Shown piece by piece: positions 51,639-60,896 of a stretch of DNA of 64,000 bases. The notes beneath the pieces were generated by a model that did no database searches, was not told where the DNA came from, and saw only the letters and a program-made list of their open reading frames with translations. Both the position numbers and the translations under genes were made by a program. The stretch comes from JBGUVL01 sp964370395 (GTDB taxonomy: Bacteria; Bacillota_I; Bacilli_A; Erysipelotrichales; Erysipelotrichaceae): contig CAYJIZ010000002.1 of NCBI GenBank assembly GCA_964370395.1, positions 62,001 through 126,000 of the forward strand. Direction: 5' to 3'. Position 1 is the stretch's first letter; each line of letters opens with the position of its first letter.

Positions 51639-53960
51639 ATGGCGAAAAAAAAGCGCAGAAAAAAGACAAAACAGTCGTTTGTAGACAGTGATGTTACACT
51701 TTACATATACTCTCTTTTAATTATTGTTTTGTCGATTATCGGATTGCTTGAAGTAGGAATCGTAGGCGAGTTTTTGACAAAATTAATAATTGTATTAGTA
51801 GGGAATATGTACGCAGTTGTGTATTTGATTTTTATCTTATTAGCAATTGTTTATATGAAAGAAAAAACATTAAAGAGCATTAAAGCGAAATATTATGTAG
51901 GGGTATTGCTTATTTTTCTTGCTGGAATCACCTTTTTGGCGTTACCACAAGATGAAACATTAACTGGAATGCGTGTTGTTGATTCCTTTAACACAACGAT
52001 TCCTGCCATTATGGAAGGAAAGACAACAGTTGGTGGAGGAGTAATCGGTGCATTTTTCTATGCTGTTTTCTCTTTGTTGTTTGATCGTACAGGAACGTAT
52101 ATTGTAATGGTCTTCTTAGTGTTACTTGGTTTGTTACTAGTAACAAAAAAAGAGACGTTTATGAAAATAAAAGACTTTTTTATGAATCGTCAAAAATCGA
52201 TGTCATCTTTCTTACAAGAAAAAAATGAGATGCGCAAAGAAAAGAAAACGATGGTTCGTGAACAGAAACAACGTGATTTTGAATTTATTGATTACAATTC
52301 ATTTGACCAAGAGTCAATGGATGATTTCTTAGAAGTAGGAAGCGAACCTTTACCAATAAGCAATTCGTCTTTTATGAATGTGAATGATGTATTCAATCAA
52401 GAAGAAGACATCATGCCAGTAAGTGAAACTAAGGCTGCGAAAGCCTCAAGTGTTGCAGGATTGGTTGTGGATGAAGTAAAAGAAGAAAAACCAAAACAAA
52501 CAGTAGCAGAAAAAACAAAATATGTTACTGACTTTAAAAATTATCGTTTGCCATCGATTCGTTTGTTACAGTTACCTGAAGGGCGTGGAAGATCGGGAGC
52601 GAATTCCAGTGCTGCAAATGAAAGCGGAAAACAATTGGTTTACATTTTAGAACAATTTGGTGTAAAAGTAACATTAGTGGATACGCATATCGGACCAAGT
52701 GTTACTAAGTTTGAATTGCGTCCTGAAAACGGGGTTCGTGTAAATAAGATTAGTAACTTACAGCAAGATATCAAAATGGGATTAGCAGCGAAAGACATTC
52801 GTATTGAAGCACCAATTCCAGGGAAGAGTACAGTTGGTATCGAAATTCCAAACGTTGAAAAAACAACAGTTGCGATGCGTGATTTGATGAAGTCGATTCC
52901 AGCAGGTGCAGAAAATAAAAAATTATTGTTTGCATTAGGAAAAGATTTGATGGGTAATTGCGTTTATGGCGAATTGAATAAGATGCCTCACTTGTTGATT
53001 GCAGGAGCAACGGGGAGTGGAAAGTCCGTATGTGTTAACTCGATTATTACAAGTTTGTTAATGCGTACTAAACCAGATGAAGTAAAGATGTTATTAATTG
53101 ATCCTAAAAAAGTAGAGTTTACGCAATATGCGAAAATTCCACATCTTTTGGCACCTGTTATTACTAATGGGGAAGAAGCGAGTCGTGCTTTAAAAGTCAT
53201 TGTTAAGATGATGGATGATCGTTATGAGTTATTCTCAAAGTTAGGTGTACGTAATATTAGTAGTTATAATAAATATTTAGAAGAACACAGTGAGGAACAA
53301 CTACAACCTATGCCTTTTATTGTCGTGATTATCGATGAGTTGGCAGATTTAATGTTAGTTGCTGCCAAAGAAGTGGAAGCGAGTATTCAAAGAATTACGC
53401 AGCTAGCAAGAGCGGCTGGTATTCATTTGATTGTTGCTACACAAAGACCTTCTGTTGATGTGATTACTGGAGTAATCAAAGCCAATATACCAAGTAGAAT
53501 TGCCTTTGCGGTATCAAGTGCTGTCGACTCCCGTACAATATTAGACCAACAAGGTGCAGAGAAGTTATTAGGACTTGGAGATATGTTATATATTCCAGTA
53601 GGAGAACAAGTTGCAACGCGTGTACAAGGATGTTTTGTATCGGATGATGAAGTGATGGCAATTTCAAACTTCTGTAGTGTGCAAGCATTACCGCGTTATG
53701 ATGATGTGTTCTTACGATTAGAAGAAGTGGATTCGCAAGGTGGAAGTGTTTCTGACTTTGATGATCCATTGTATGAAGAAGTGAGAACGTTTGTGATTGA
53801 GTCGCAAAAAGCGAGTACCTCATTCATTCAACGAAAATTCTCGATTGGTTATTCTCGTGCTGCGCGTCTAATTGATACCCTTGAAGCAAGTGGTGTTGTT
53901 GGTCCATCACGTGGAAGCAAACCAAGAGAAGTATTTATTAAAGGAGAAAGTGAAGAATAA
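51639..53960 (+). CDS. ftsK: DNA translocase FtsK/SpoIIIE
   Basis: The 773-residue DNA pump has four or so N-terminal membrane helices (about residues 20-170), a charged linker (about 175-300) and the motor with Walker A GATGSGKSVCVNS and Walker B VVIIDELADLM. A C-terminal winged-helix gamma domain follows (FIQRKFSIGYSRAARLIDTLE) that reads polar DNA sequences. It clears chromosome ends from the septum at division. The order rnjB-ftsK-ymfF-ymfH matches Bacillus spoIIIE. Confidence 0.95.
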   Translation: MAKKKRRKKTKQSFVDSDVTLYIYSLLIIVLSIIGLLEVGIVGEFLTKLIIVLVGNMYAVVYLIFILLAIVYMKEKTLKSIKAKYYVGVLLIFLAGITFLALPQDETLTGMRVVDSFNTTIPAIMEGKTTVGGGVIGAFFYAVFSLLFDRTGTYIVMVFLVLLGLLLVTKKETFMKIKDFFMNRQKSMSSFLQEKNEMRKEKKTMVREQKQRDFEFIDYNSFDQESMDDFLEVGSEPLPISNSSFMNVNDVFNQEEDIMPVSETKAAKASSVAGLVVDEVKEEKPKQTVAEKTKYVTDFKNYRLPSIRLLQLPEGRGRSGANSSAANESGKQLVYILEQFGVKVTLVDTHIGPSVTKFELRPENGVRVNKISNLQQDIKMGLAAKDIRIEAPIPGKSTVGIEIPNVEKTTVAMRDLMKSIPAGAENKKLLFALGKDLMGNCVYGELNKMPHLLIAGATGSGKSVCVNSIITSLLMRTKPDEVKMLLIDPKKVEFTQYAKIPHLLAPVITNGEEASRALKVIVKMMDDRYELFSKLGVRNISSYNKYLEEHSEEQLQPMPFIVVIIDELADLMLVAAKEVEASIQRITQLARAAGIHLIVATQRPSVDVITGVIKANIPSRIAFAVSSAVDSRTILDQQGAEKLLGLGDMLYIPVGEQVATRVQGCFVSDDEVMAISNFCSVQALPRYDDVFLRLEEVDSQGGSVSDFDDPLYEEVRTFVIESQKASTSFIQRKFSIGYSRAARLIDTLEASGVVGPSRGSKPREVFIKGESEE

Positions 53961-53967
53961 AAAAAAT

Positions 53968-53998
53968 AAAACTGTGAAAGCAGTTTTATATTTTTTAT
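53968..53998 (+). terminator. Hairpin with T run between ftsK and ymfF
   Basis: AAAACTG/CAGTTTT with a TGAAAG loop, then ATATTTTTTATT. Weak AT-rich stem, possibly a partial terminator. Confidence 0.5.
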
Positions 53999-54030
53999 TC
54001 CCACTATGTTCCATAGGAAAGGAAAATAAA

Positions 54031-55281
54031 ATGAGCAATATTACAATTATTAAAGATCATAAGTTTAAGAATATTGTGATTAGTGTACGCTTTTTATCAA
54101 AACTCAACAAAGAGGAAATTGCAGCTAAAATGGTTTTAGCGAATGTTTTGAATGATGTATCCAATACGTATGATACAAAACAGAAAGCGATACAACAACT
54201 GGATTATATGTATGGAAGTGCATTAAGTATTACAAGCTCAATCATTGGAGATGGACAAATCACGGTCGCGAAAGCAAAAAGCATTCATCCAAAGTTTATC
54301 GATAATAAAGTTGATTTACTGAAAGAACAGTTTGCTTTATTGGCTTCTTTTTTATTAGATCCATTGCGTGAAAATGATTCGTTTTTAAAAAGCAATATAG
54401 AAGAAGCAAAAAAGATGCAAGAGGATTATTTAAAAAGAGTAATGGACGATCCTAGTGCGTTTTCTATGCAAGAAGCGACACGTATCGCTGCGAAAGAGCA
54501 ACCACTCGGTGTGAGTGCTTCGCAAACGATAAAACAAGTACAAGAACTTGATGTAGAAGCGGTGAATGAACAATACAAAAAGATGATCAACAATGACAAA
54601 GTAGATATTTTAGTATTTGGTGATGTTGATGAAACGTATGTGTTGGAGTTAGCAAATACGTACTTAAAACCAATTGTTCGAGATCAAGAAGCAATAAAGG
54701 TTAATTATTGTTTGAATCATACAAGTTTAGAACCAATTATTTATGGATATCGTGATATTTCCCAAAGCTATATTTCATCTGTATACACGACATCAATTGC
54801 AAATGATGACAAACGCTTTCCTGCATTGCGCGTAGCAAATGCTATTTTTGGACAACTACCAAGTGGTTTGTTGTTTCAAAATGTTCGTGAAAAGAATAGC
54901 TTGTGTTATTCTATTTACTCGATGATAAATCCTTATGATGGTGCGTTGATGATTAGTACTGGTGTCGAAGCGAAGAACATTCAAAAAACATTACAATTAA
55001 TCAAAGAGCAATTTGAAGTGATGCAATGTGGTGATTTTAGTGATGACTTGTTATCGACAGCGAAGATTATGTTAATTAATTCATTGCAATCAGCAAACGA
55101 TGATATTGATTCGATATTGGCTTTTGCTTATCGTAATATTTTATTAAATAGTAAGGAAACGATTGCGCAATCTATTGCAGCGATCGAACAAGTGAGCAAA
55201 GAAGATGTCATTGCAGTGATGCAGCAATGCCAATATGTGACTTCTTATGTTTTAACACAGAAAGGAGAAGCAGATGAATAA
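54031..55281 (+). CDS. ymfF: M16 family peptidase-like subunit YmfF
   Basis: This 416-residue M16 protein lacks the zinc motif HxxEH but keeps the partner-type R/Y segment (LPSGLLFQNVREKNSLCYSIYS). It should therefore be the non-metal half of a heterodimer with YmfH, as in other M16B pairs. The ATG at 54031 follows AGGAAAGG; an in-frame reading from 53872 overlaps the ftsK end and is rejected. Substrate unknown. It overlaps ymfH by 8 bases. Confidence 0.85.
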   Translation: MSNITIIKDHKFKNIVISVRFLSKLNKEEIAAKMVLANVLNDVSNTYDTKQKAIQQLDYMYGSALSITSSIIGDGQITVAKAKSIHPKFIDNKVDLLKEQFALLASFLLDPLRENDSFLKSNIEEAKKMQEDYLKRVMDDPSAFSMQEATRIAAKEQPLGVSASQTIKQVQELDVEAVNEQYKKMINNDKVDILVFGDVDETYVLELANTYLKPIVRDQEAIKVNYCLNHTSLEPIIYGYRDISQSYISSVYTTSIANDDKRFPALRVANAIFGQLPSGLLFQNVREKNSLCYSIYSMINPYDGALMISTGVEAKNIQKTLQLIKEQFEVMQCGDFSDDLLSTAKIMLINSLQSANDDIDSILAFAYRNILLNSKETIAQSIAAIEQVSKEDVIAVMQQCQYVTSYVLTQKGEADE

Positions 55282-56548
55282 GATTGAAAATACACGTTAT
55301 CAGGAAACGTATGTAGAAGAAACGTTAGACAATGGGTTGCATGTCGTATTGTGGCAAAAACCTGATTTTGAAAAATCGTTCTTTTTAATGGCAACGCCAC
55401 TTGGGGCACTTGATTTAATTCAAGAAATGAATGGAAAAGAAATTGCATTTCCAGCTGGTATTGCTCACTTCTTAGAACATAAAATGTTTGAAGATGAAAA
55501 CGATTTGGATGTCATGGATCAGTTTGCGCAAATGGGTGCAAATGTAAATGCATTTACTTCGTATAGTGAAACAGCTTATTATTTTTCTACCGCATCAGAT
55601 CCAGTAGCACCGCTACATTTGTTGTTGGACTTTGTACAAACATTATCGATAAGCGAAGAAAGCGTCGAAAAAGAGAAGGGAATTATCATTCAAGAGTTGG
55701 AAATGTACCAACAAATGAGTGAAATGCGTATTTTAAACGAAACGTTAGCTTCTTTGTTTCATACGCACCCTTTAAAATATGATATCGGTGGAGATAACGA
55801 AAGTGTATCTTCGACTACCAAACAACAATTAGAAGATTGTTACCACTTTAACTACCATCCATCCAATATGTTATTGGTTGGTGTTAGTGCGAAGGATCCA
55901 AAAGAATTGTTAGAGGAAATCAAAAGTAATCAAAACAACAAACAATTTAGTGAAAAAGTAAAAATCAAACGCAAGAATTACGAGGAAGTAAGTAGTGTTG
56001 CTCGTAAACAACATACATTCGCTATGGATATCAGCGTGCCAAAAACAACCATTTCTTTTAAAATGGAAGGCATTCGTGATGTTGTTGAAAGAAGTAAAAA
56101 AGAGTGGGCATATAAGCTTTTGTTTGATTTGTATTTCTCAACGTTGAATCCAAACTACCAAAGATGGATTGATGAAGAAATCATTAATACTTCATTCAGT
56201 TTTGAAATTGATTTTGGAAGTGACTATGGATTATTGTTGTTTTATGGTGAAACGGAAAAAGTAGATCAGTTTGAAGAAATTATTGTTACTACTTTACAAA
56301 CAATTCAAAATATCGAAGACGAAGCATTAGCATCACTTAAGAATCGATATTTTGGAATGAATGTAAATGCATTAAACGATCACAAACAAATTGCAATCAC
56401 TTTCATGCGTAATTATTTTTCGGATATTGACTTCTTTCAAGCTTTGGAAGTTGTTGATAGCATAACAAGTAAAGATATTATGCTAGCGTTAAAAGAAATC
56501 GATTTAGACAACAGATGTAAAGTTATTATTCAACCTAGTGCCGAATAA
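55274..56548 (+). CDS. ymfH: M16 family zinc peptidase YmfH
   Basis: The 424-residue zinc peptidase has the inverted motif HFLEH at about residues 65-69 (AGIAHFLEHKMFE), with the further Glu ligand in EKGIIIQELEMY. It is the catalytic half of the YmfF/YmfH pair. In some lactic acid bacteria homologues of this pair process secreted peptides or pheromones; the target here is unknown. Overlap with ymfF shows translational coupling. Confidence 0.88.
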   Translation: MNKIENTRYQETYVEETLDNGLHVVLWQKPDFEKSFFLMATPLGALDLIQEMNGKEIAFPAGIAHFLEHKMFEDENDLDVMDQFAQMGANVNAFTSYSETAYYFSTASDPVAPLHLLLDFVQTLSISEESVEKEKGIIIQELEMYQQMSEMRILNETLASLFHTHPLKYDIGGDNESVSSTTKQQLEDCYHFNYHPSNMLLVGVSAKDPKELLEEIKSNQNNKQFSEKVKIKRKNYEEVSSVARKQHTFAMDISVPKTTISFKMEGIRDVVERSKKEWAYKLLFDLYFSTLNPNYQRWIDEEIINTSFSFEIDFGSDYGLLLFYGETEKVDQFEEIIVTTLQTIQNIEDEALASLKNRYFGMNVNALNDHKQIAITFMRNYFSDIDFFQALEVVDSITSKDIMLALKEIDLDNRCKVIIQPSAE

Positions 56549-56564
56549 GTCAAATCAATAAAAT

Positions 56565-56591
56565 GGAACCTTTTAAAAAGGTTCTTTTTTA
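56565..56591 (+). terminator. Terminator after ymfH
   Basis: GAACCTT/AAGGTTC stem followed by T6. Confidence 0.8.
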
Positions 56592-56671
56592 GTAAATTTT
56601 TCCATATTTGACACTTTTCAACAGCTTTTTGATTTGTTATTATTACTAAGGGGGTTCCAGAAAGGAGTAAT

Positions 56672-57004
56672 ATGCTTAATCATATTATTATTGTTGGAAA
56701 GGTAAAGGAAGCACCTGTTATTAAAGAAACGAGTTCTGGGTTAAAGTACTGTTATGTACTTGTGGATGTTGTTCGTCCCTTTAAAAACAGCGAAGGTGGT
56801 TATGACGTTGACACGTTGAATTGTACCATGTGGCGTAACCTTGCCGAAAATAGTTTAATGTATTGCAAAGTCGGTGCTATAGTTGGAATCAAAGGAAGAT
56901 TACAGTCTAGCATGTATACAAAAGATAATGGTAATACGTTTTACAATTATGATGTTGTTGTCGAAAAGGTAACATTCATCTCAAGCCCAAAAGAGGATGC
57001 ATAA
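56672..57004 (+). CDS. ssb: Short single-stranded DNA-binding protein
   Basis: The 110-residue OB-fold protein starts LNHIIIVGKVKEAPV and has the block NCTMWRNLAENSL, KVGAIVGIKGRLQ and YDVVVEKVTFI. It ends SSPKEDA without the acidic linker and DDDIPF tip of the replicative SSB, so it resembles the short SsbB/YwpH-type and may act in recombination or DNA uptake. A TTGACA (56608-56613) lies upstream without a matching -10. Start ATG at 56672 follows GAAAGGAG. Confidence 0.85.
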   Translation: MLNHIIIVGKVKEAPVIKETSSGLKYCYVLVDVVRPFKNSEGGYDVDTLNCTMWRNLAENSLMYCKVGAIVGIKGRLQSSMYTKDNGNTFYNYDVVVEKVTFISSPKEDA

Positions 57005-57031
57005 GCGATCTTATACTGATGAGTAAAATAA

Positions 57032-57057
57032 AAAAACCCTTTGTATAAAGGGTTTTT
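57032..57057. terminator. Bidirectional terminator between ssb and rpsD
   Basis: AAAAACCCTTT/AAAGGGTTTTT perfect stem with GTAT loop, usable on both strands. Confidence 0.9.
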
Positions 57058-57062
57058 CTTTG

Positions 57063-57674
57063 TTATCTGTTGTAAAATTCTACTACAAGAAGCTCGTTTA
57101 CTTCTGCGTTTAGTTCTGCTCTTTCAGGAATACGTACGAATTTTCCTTTTTTAGCGTTTTTGTCAACATCTACGAATGCTGGAGTACTTAATGTAGCTTC
57201 CAATGCATCGTTAATTGCTGCCAAGTTTAATGATTTTTCTTTTACTTCGATAATTTGTCCAGGTTTTACTGAGTAAGATGGAATATCAACTTTTTTACCA
57301 TCTACTAAGAAGTGACCGTGGTTAACTAATTGACGTGCTTGTCTACGAGTAGTAGCAAATCCCATACGGTATACTACGTTGTCTAATCTTGATTCTAATA
57401 AGAATAAGAAGTTGTGACCAGCCACACCTTTCATTTTACTTGCTTTTTTATACGTGTTGTAGAATTGACGTTCGTTAATTCCATACATGTAACGAATTCT
57501 TTGTTTTTCTCTTAACTGTAATCCGTAGTTTGTTAATTTTACTCTTTTTGTTGGACCGTGTTGTCCTGGAGCATATTGACGCTGTTTACCTTTTGAGAAT
57601 TCTTTACCAGTTTCTAAGATTGAAAATCCTAAGCGTCTAGAGATTTTAAACACTGGTTTTGTGATTTTTGCCAT
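57063..57674 (-). CDS. rpsD: 30S ribosomal protein S4
   Basis: The 203-residue primary 16S rRNA-binding protein starts MAKITKPVFKISRRLGFS, contains YAPGQHGPTK and an S4 RNA-binding domain (LDNVVYRMGFATTRRQARQLVNHGHFLVDG). The ATG at 57674 follows AAGGAGGTC with normal spacing; the reading from 57725 only adds leader. It stands alone, as in Bacillus, and carries a long structured leader in which S4 probably represses its own translation. Confidence 0.97.
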   Translation of the reverse strand: MAKITKPVFKISRRLGFSILETGKEFSKGKQRQYAPGQHGPTKRVKLTNYGLQLREKQRIRYMYGINERQFYNTYKKASKMKGVAGHNFLFLLESRLDNVVYRMGFATTRRQARQLVNHGHFLVDGKKVDIPSYSVKPGQIIEVKEKSLNLAAINDALEATLSTPAFVDVDKNAKKGKFVRIPERAELNAEVNELLVVEFYNR

Positions 57675-57850
57675 TTTGAATGACCTCCTTATTGTTTCAC
57701 TTTTCGTAAAACAATAACAGTACAAATCATCATAGTGGGGTGTCCATACTTACGATATCTTCGCTCTTTAGGCAGCCGAGTTACACAATATCCCGCAAAT
57801 GCGTTATGAACGCCTACAACCTGACTTTGCATGCTGCTATCATTTTGACG
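57675..57850 (-). promoter_or_regulatory. Structured rpsD leader (S4 autoregulation candidate)
   Basis: The transcript should start near 57850 and carry about 175 untranslated bases. Visible helices on the minus strand are GCGTT/AACGC, TAGGC pairing with GCCTA, and TTATTGTTT/AAACAATAA, a 9-base stem directly before the AAGGAGG site. Firmicutes rpsD genes have a pseudoknotted S4-binding leader here; I assign this region by position and structure. Confidence 0.65.
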
Positions 57851-57857
57851 CTTATTT

Positions 57858-57886
57858 ATTATATTAAATGTCTAATATAAAGTCAA
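57858..57886 (-). promoter_or_regulatory. rpsD promoter
   Basis: Minus strand TTGACT (57886-57881) and TATAAT (57863-57858), spacer 17: near consensus. Confidence 0.85.
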
Positions 57887-57970
57887 TTGTTTATTTATTT
57901 TTCTAGTTTTATAGCGTATAATTTAATCATGGAAAGGTTATAAAAAAATAGTGTGTTCTATCTAAAATAA

Positions 57971-58001
57971 TTGCTAAAAAAAGCAAAGAATATGATACAA
58001 T
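57971..58001 (+). promoter_or_regulatory. Possible ezrA promoter
   Basis: TTGCTA (57971-57976) and TACAAT (57996-58001), spacer 19; another -10 (TATAAT, 57917-57922) lies further upstream. Confidence 0.4.
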
Positions 58002-58021
58002 AGATACAGCGAGGTGTGATT

Positions 58022-59764
58022 ATGAGTGACTTTATTACGAAATTAAAAAGCATGGTTACGTTAGATATGATAATGATAGGATTGGTAGCTATTGCAGCTA
58101 TCCTTGTGATAACAATTGTGATGCGTTATTTACGCATTAAAAAGGTACGTCGCGAATTGGAAGATTTGGAGTTGAAGTACAATGAATTAAAGGGGTATCC
58201 ACTTTCTTTTAAATTGAATAAAGCAATTGCTTTGTCGAAGGTGAATAAAACCATTTTAGAACAAGTGGGCGTATACCAAAAGCAATATGATGAAGTGCAA
58301 GACAAATTAAAAGAATTTAGTGTCTTGTTAGCAGAGATCGATGATTTTGTTTATTCGAAGAAAATAAAGAAGGCAAGTGTTAAAATTACAGAAGTAAATA
58401 GTATCATTGCTGATACTAGCAATGCTGTTTATGAAATTAGCACTTTACTTGATGATGTATTAGAACAAGAAAGTACGCAGCGTGCTAATATCAACACGTT
58501 GAAGAATAGTTTTCGCGAAAGCAAACGTATGTTACACGATAATCGAGGAAGTTATCGTCAAAGTATAGAATACTTGGATGACTTCGTTTCACAAATTGAG
58601 AATATGTTCTCTATTTTTGAAGAATGGATGTTTGCTTCTGAATTTAATAAAGCGAGCGACAAACAACAAGAGATCAAAGAATCACTTGCTGATTTGGAGT
58701 TTTATTTAGAGTCGTTGCCAAGTTTATACGAAAAGGCGACAATTGCCCTTCCTGGACGCATTGATGAACTTAAGATGTTATGTTCTAGCTGTTCACAAAA
58801 AGGGGTATACTTGGAACATTTAGAAATTGATAAAAACATTGAAGTGTTACATGACTTATTAAGTGACAGTTTAATGAAAATGAGTAAATGTAATTTGGAA
58901 CGCATCCCTGATGTGTTGGTAGATTGTGAAACGCGTTTGACTAATTTACTTGCTGAAGTAGAGCAAGAAGAACATTCATGTGAAGTAGTAAGTACGAAAG
59001 TCAATGCATTATTTGTACGCATTAAAGATTTGAATACAAAAGTGCAAGGAATTCGTGAAGTATACGAACGTGTAAATGAGCGTTTTGGATTTGAAAAATT
59101 AGGAGCGACATTAGTTCAAATTGACGATGAGTTAGACAAATTAAATGAAATGCGCTTTAAATTAGAAAATGTCATTAGTAACAATAGTGTCCCTTTTTCT
59201 ACTTTGATGATTTCTTATAATGAAGTGGTAGAAAGTACAGACAAGATTGAAGCCATGACAAAAGAATTGAAAGTGAAATTAGACAATGCGACAAGTGATG
59301 AAGAACGTGCGAAAAAACAACTTGTAAAATTACAGTTGATCGTAAATGAAATGCGTATTAAAATTGCGAAGCATCGTTTGCCATCAATGGATAGCAAATA
59401 CGATGAAGACATTCGCAACGCCAATGTTTTTATTGAAGACATCAAAGAGATTCTTGATGAAGTACCTCTTAATGTAGAGAAGTTAAATGCGAAATTAAAA
59501 GAAGCGATCGATTATATTTATACGCTTTACAACAGTGTTAATAATTTAGTCGGTATGGCAATTATGGTAGAAAACGCAATTGTGTTTGGAAACAAGTATC
59601 GTAGCGAATACGTTGAGATTGATTCTGAATTAACAAGAGCTGAATTATGTTTCACAAATGGGCAATATACGAAAGCATTAAAAATTGCTATTTCAGCAAT
59701 CGAACGTTTGCACCCAGGAACATATGAGAATTTATTGAAAGAAGGAGAAAGAGCGAATGCCTAA
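58022..59764 (+). CDS. ezrA: Septation ring formation regulator EzrA
   Basis: The 580-residue protein has one N-terminal membrane helix (about residues 16-36) with a short outside stretch. A long, mostly coiled-coil cytoplasmic part follows (spectrin-like repeats) that binds FtsZ and limits ring assembly. I chose the ATG at 58022 after GAGGTG; the GTG at 58016 is within that site. It is divergent from rpsD and overlaps the next gene by 8 bases; ezrA-nifZ-thiI is the Bacillus order. Confidence 0.85.
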   Translation: MSDFITKLKSMVTLDMIMIGLVAIAAILVITIVMRYLRIKKVRRELEDLELKYNELKGYPLSFKLNKAIALSKVNKTILEQVGVYQKQYDEVQDKLKEFSVLLAEIDDFVYSKKIKKASVKITEVNSIIADTSNAVYEISTLLDDVLEQESTQRANINTLKNSFRESKRMLHDNRGSYRQSIEYLDDFVSQIENMFSIFEEWMFASEFNKASDKQQEIKESLADLEFYLESLPSLYEKATIALPGRIDELKMLCSSCSQKGVYLEHLEIDKNIEVLHDLLSDSLMKMSKCNLERIPDVLVDCETRLTNLLAEVEQEEHSCEVVSTKVNALFVRIKDLNTKVQGIREVYERVNERFGFEKLGATLVQIDDELDKLNEMRFKLENVISNNSVPFSTLMISYNEVVESTDKIEAMTKELKVKLDNATSDEERAKKQLVKLQLIVNEMRIKIAKHRLPSMDSKYDEDIRNANVFIEDIKEILDEVPLNVEKLNAKLKEAIDYIYTLYNSVNNLVGMAIMVENAIVFGNKYRSEYVEIDSELTRAELCFTNGQYTKALKIAISAIERLHPGTYENLLKEGERANA

Positions 59765-60896
59765 TCAAGTTTTTCTTGATTATGCCTCTAGTACACCTGT
59801 TGAAGATGAAATTTATACGGCTTATACGAAATTAGTGAAATCGTGCTTCGTCAATTCGGAAGCGGTCTACCAAGCAGGTAGTGAAGTGAATAAACTAGTG
59901 GAAACGAGTCGTAAACAAGTTGCGAAACTATTGGATGTGAAGGTGGATGAAATCATTTTTACTTCTGGAGCAAGTGAAGCGAATAGTATGGCAATCAAAG
60001 GTTATGCACTTGCTAACCAGCACAAAGGAAAGCATATTATTTCAAGTGCAATGGAACATTCAAGTGTTTACAATAGTATTCAACAATTACAACGTTACTT
60101 CGATTTTGAGGTAACGTTGTTGCCTGTTCAACAGGATGGAAGAGTTGCATTATCAGATTTAAAGGCTGCGATGAGAGACGATACGATTCTTGTTAGTATG
60201 ATGGCAGTCAATAACGAAATAGGAAGTATACAAGATATTGAAGCAATAAGTGAAATCGTACATCAAAAAGTAAAAGCAAAATTGCATGTTGATGCGGTAC
60301 AAAGTATTGGGAAAGTGGATTTTCATTTTTCTCTTTGTGATATGGTAAGCATAACAGCTCATAAATTATATGGTGTAAAAGGTTGTGGGGTTTTATACAA
60401 AAAACACAATGTTGAGATGATGCCATTAATTAATGGTGGACAACAAGAATATGGATTGCGTGGGGGAACATTGAATGCGCCTGCTTGTATCTTGTTTGCG
60501 AAAACGTTACGTATGGCAATGCATGCCAAACAAGAACATTATGCTTATGTACAAACATTGAATGATTATTTGCGTTCTGCTTTACAAGATATAGAAAGCA
60601 TTCACATTAATTCACCAAAGGATGGATGTCCTTATATTTTAAATTTCTCTTGTACAAGTATAGGAAGTGAAATTATGATGAACGCACTAAATGCAAAGGG
60701 AATTTGTGTTTCTACACAAAGTACTTGTTCTTCACGGACGAAAGCACCTTCGCATACGCTTGTGGCGATGGGATACGATGATAGTATTACATACGGTGCG
60801 ATACGTGTGAGTTTTTCACATTTGACTACAGAGCAAGAGGTACAATATCTCGTTGCTTCATTGAAGGAGATTATTCATGAATTTAGAACAAAATAA
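59757..60896 (+). CDS. nifZ: Cysteine desulfurase (NifZ type, partner of ThiI)
   Basis: The 379-residue PLP enzyme takes sulfur from cysteine. It has FTSGASEANSMAIKG, HVDAVQSIGK, the PLP Lys in SITAHKLYGVKGCGVLY and the catalytic-loop Cys in STQSTCSS, with RGGTLNAP. In Bacillus NifZ gives sulfur to ThiI for 4-thiouridine in tRNA. It overlaps ezrA by 8 bases and thiI by 20, so this pair is strongly coupled. Confidence 0.93.
   Translation: MPNQVFLDYASSTPVEDEIYTAYTKLVKSCFVNSEAVYQAGSEVNKLVETSRKQVAKLLDVKVDEIIFTSGASEANSMAIKGYALANQHKGKHIISSAMEHSSVYNSIQQLQRYFDFEVTLLPVQQDGRVALSDLKAAMRDDTILVSMMAVNNEIGSIQDIEAISEIVHQKVKAKLHVDAVQSIGKVDFHFSLCDMVSITAHKLYGVKGCGVLYKKHNVEMMPLINGGQQEYGLRGGTLNAPACILFAKTLRMAMHAKQEHYAYVQTLNDYLRSALQDIESIHINSPKDGCPYILNFSCTSIGSEIMMNALNAKGICVSTQSTCSSRTKAPSHTLVAMGYDDSITYGAIRVSFSHLTTEQEVQYLVASLKEIIHEFRTK

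Noticed and set aside
57929..57943. Tiny ATG-GAA-AGG-TTA-TAA frame six bases after a TATAAT upstream of ezrA
   Set aside because: Four codons only, and its transcript would start well before the ezrA ribosome site; chance likely.
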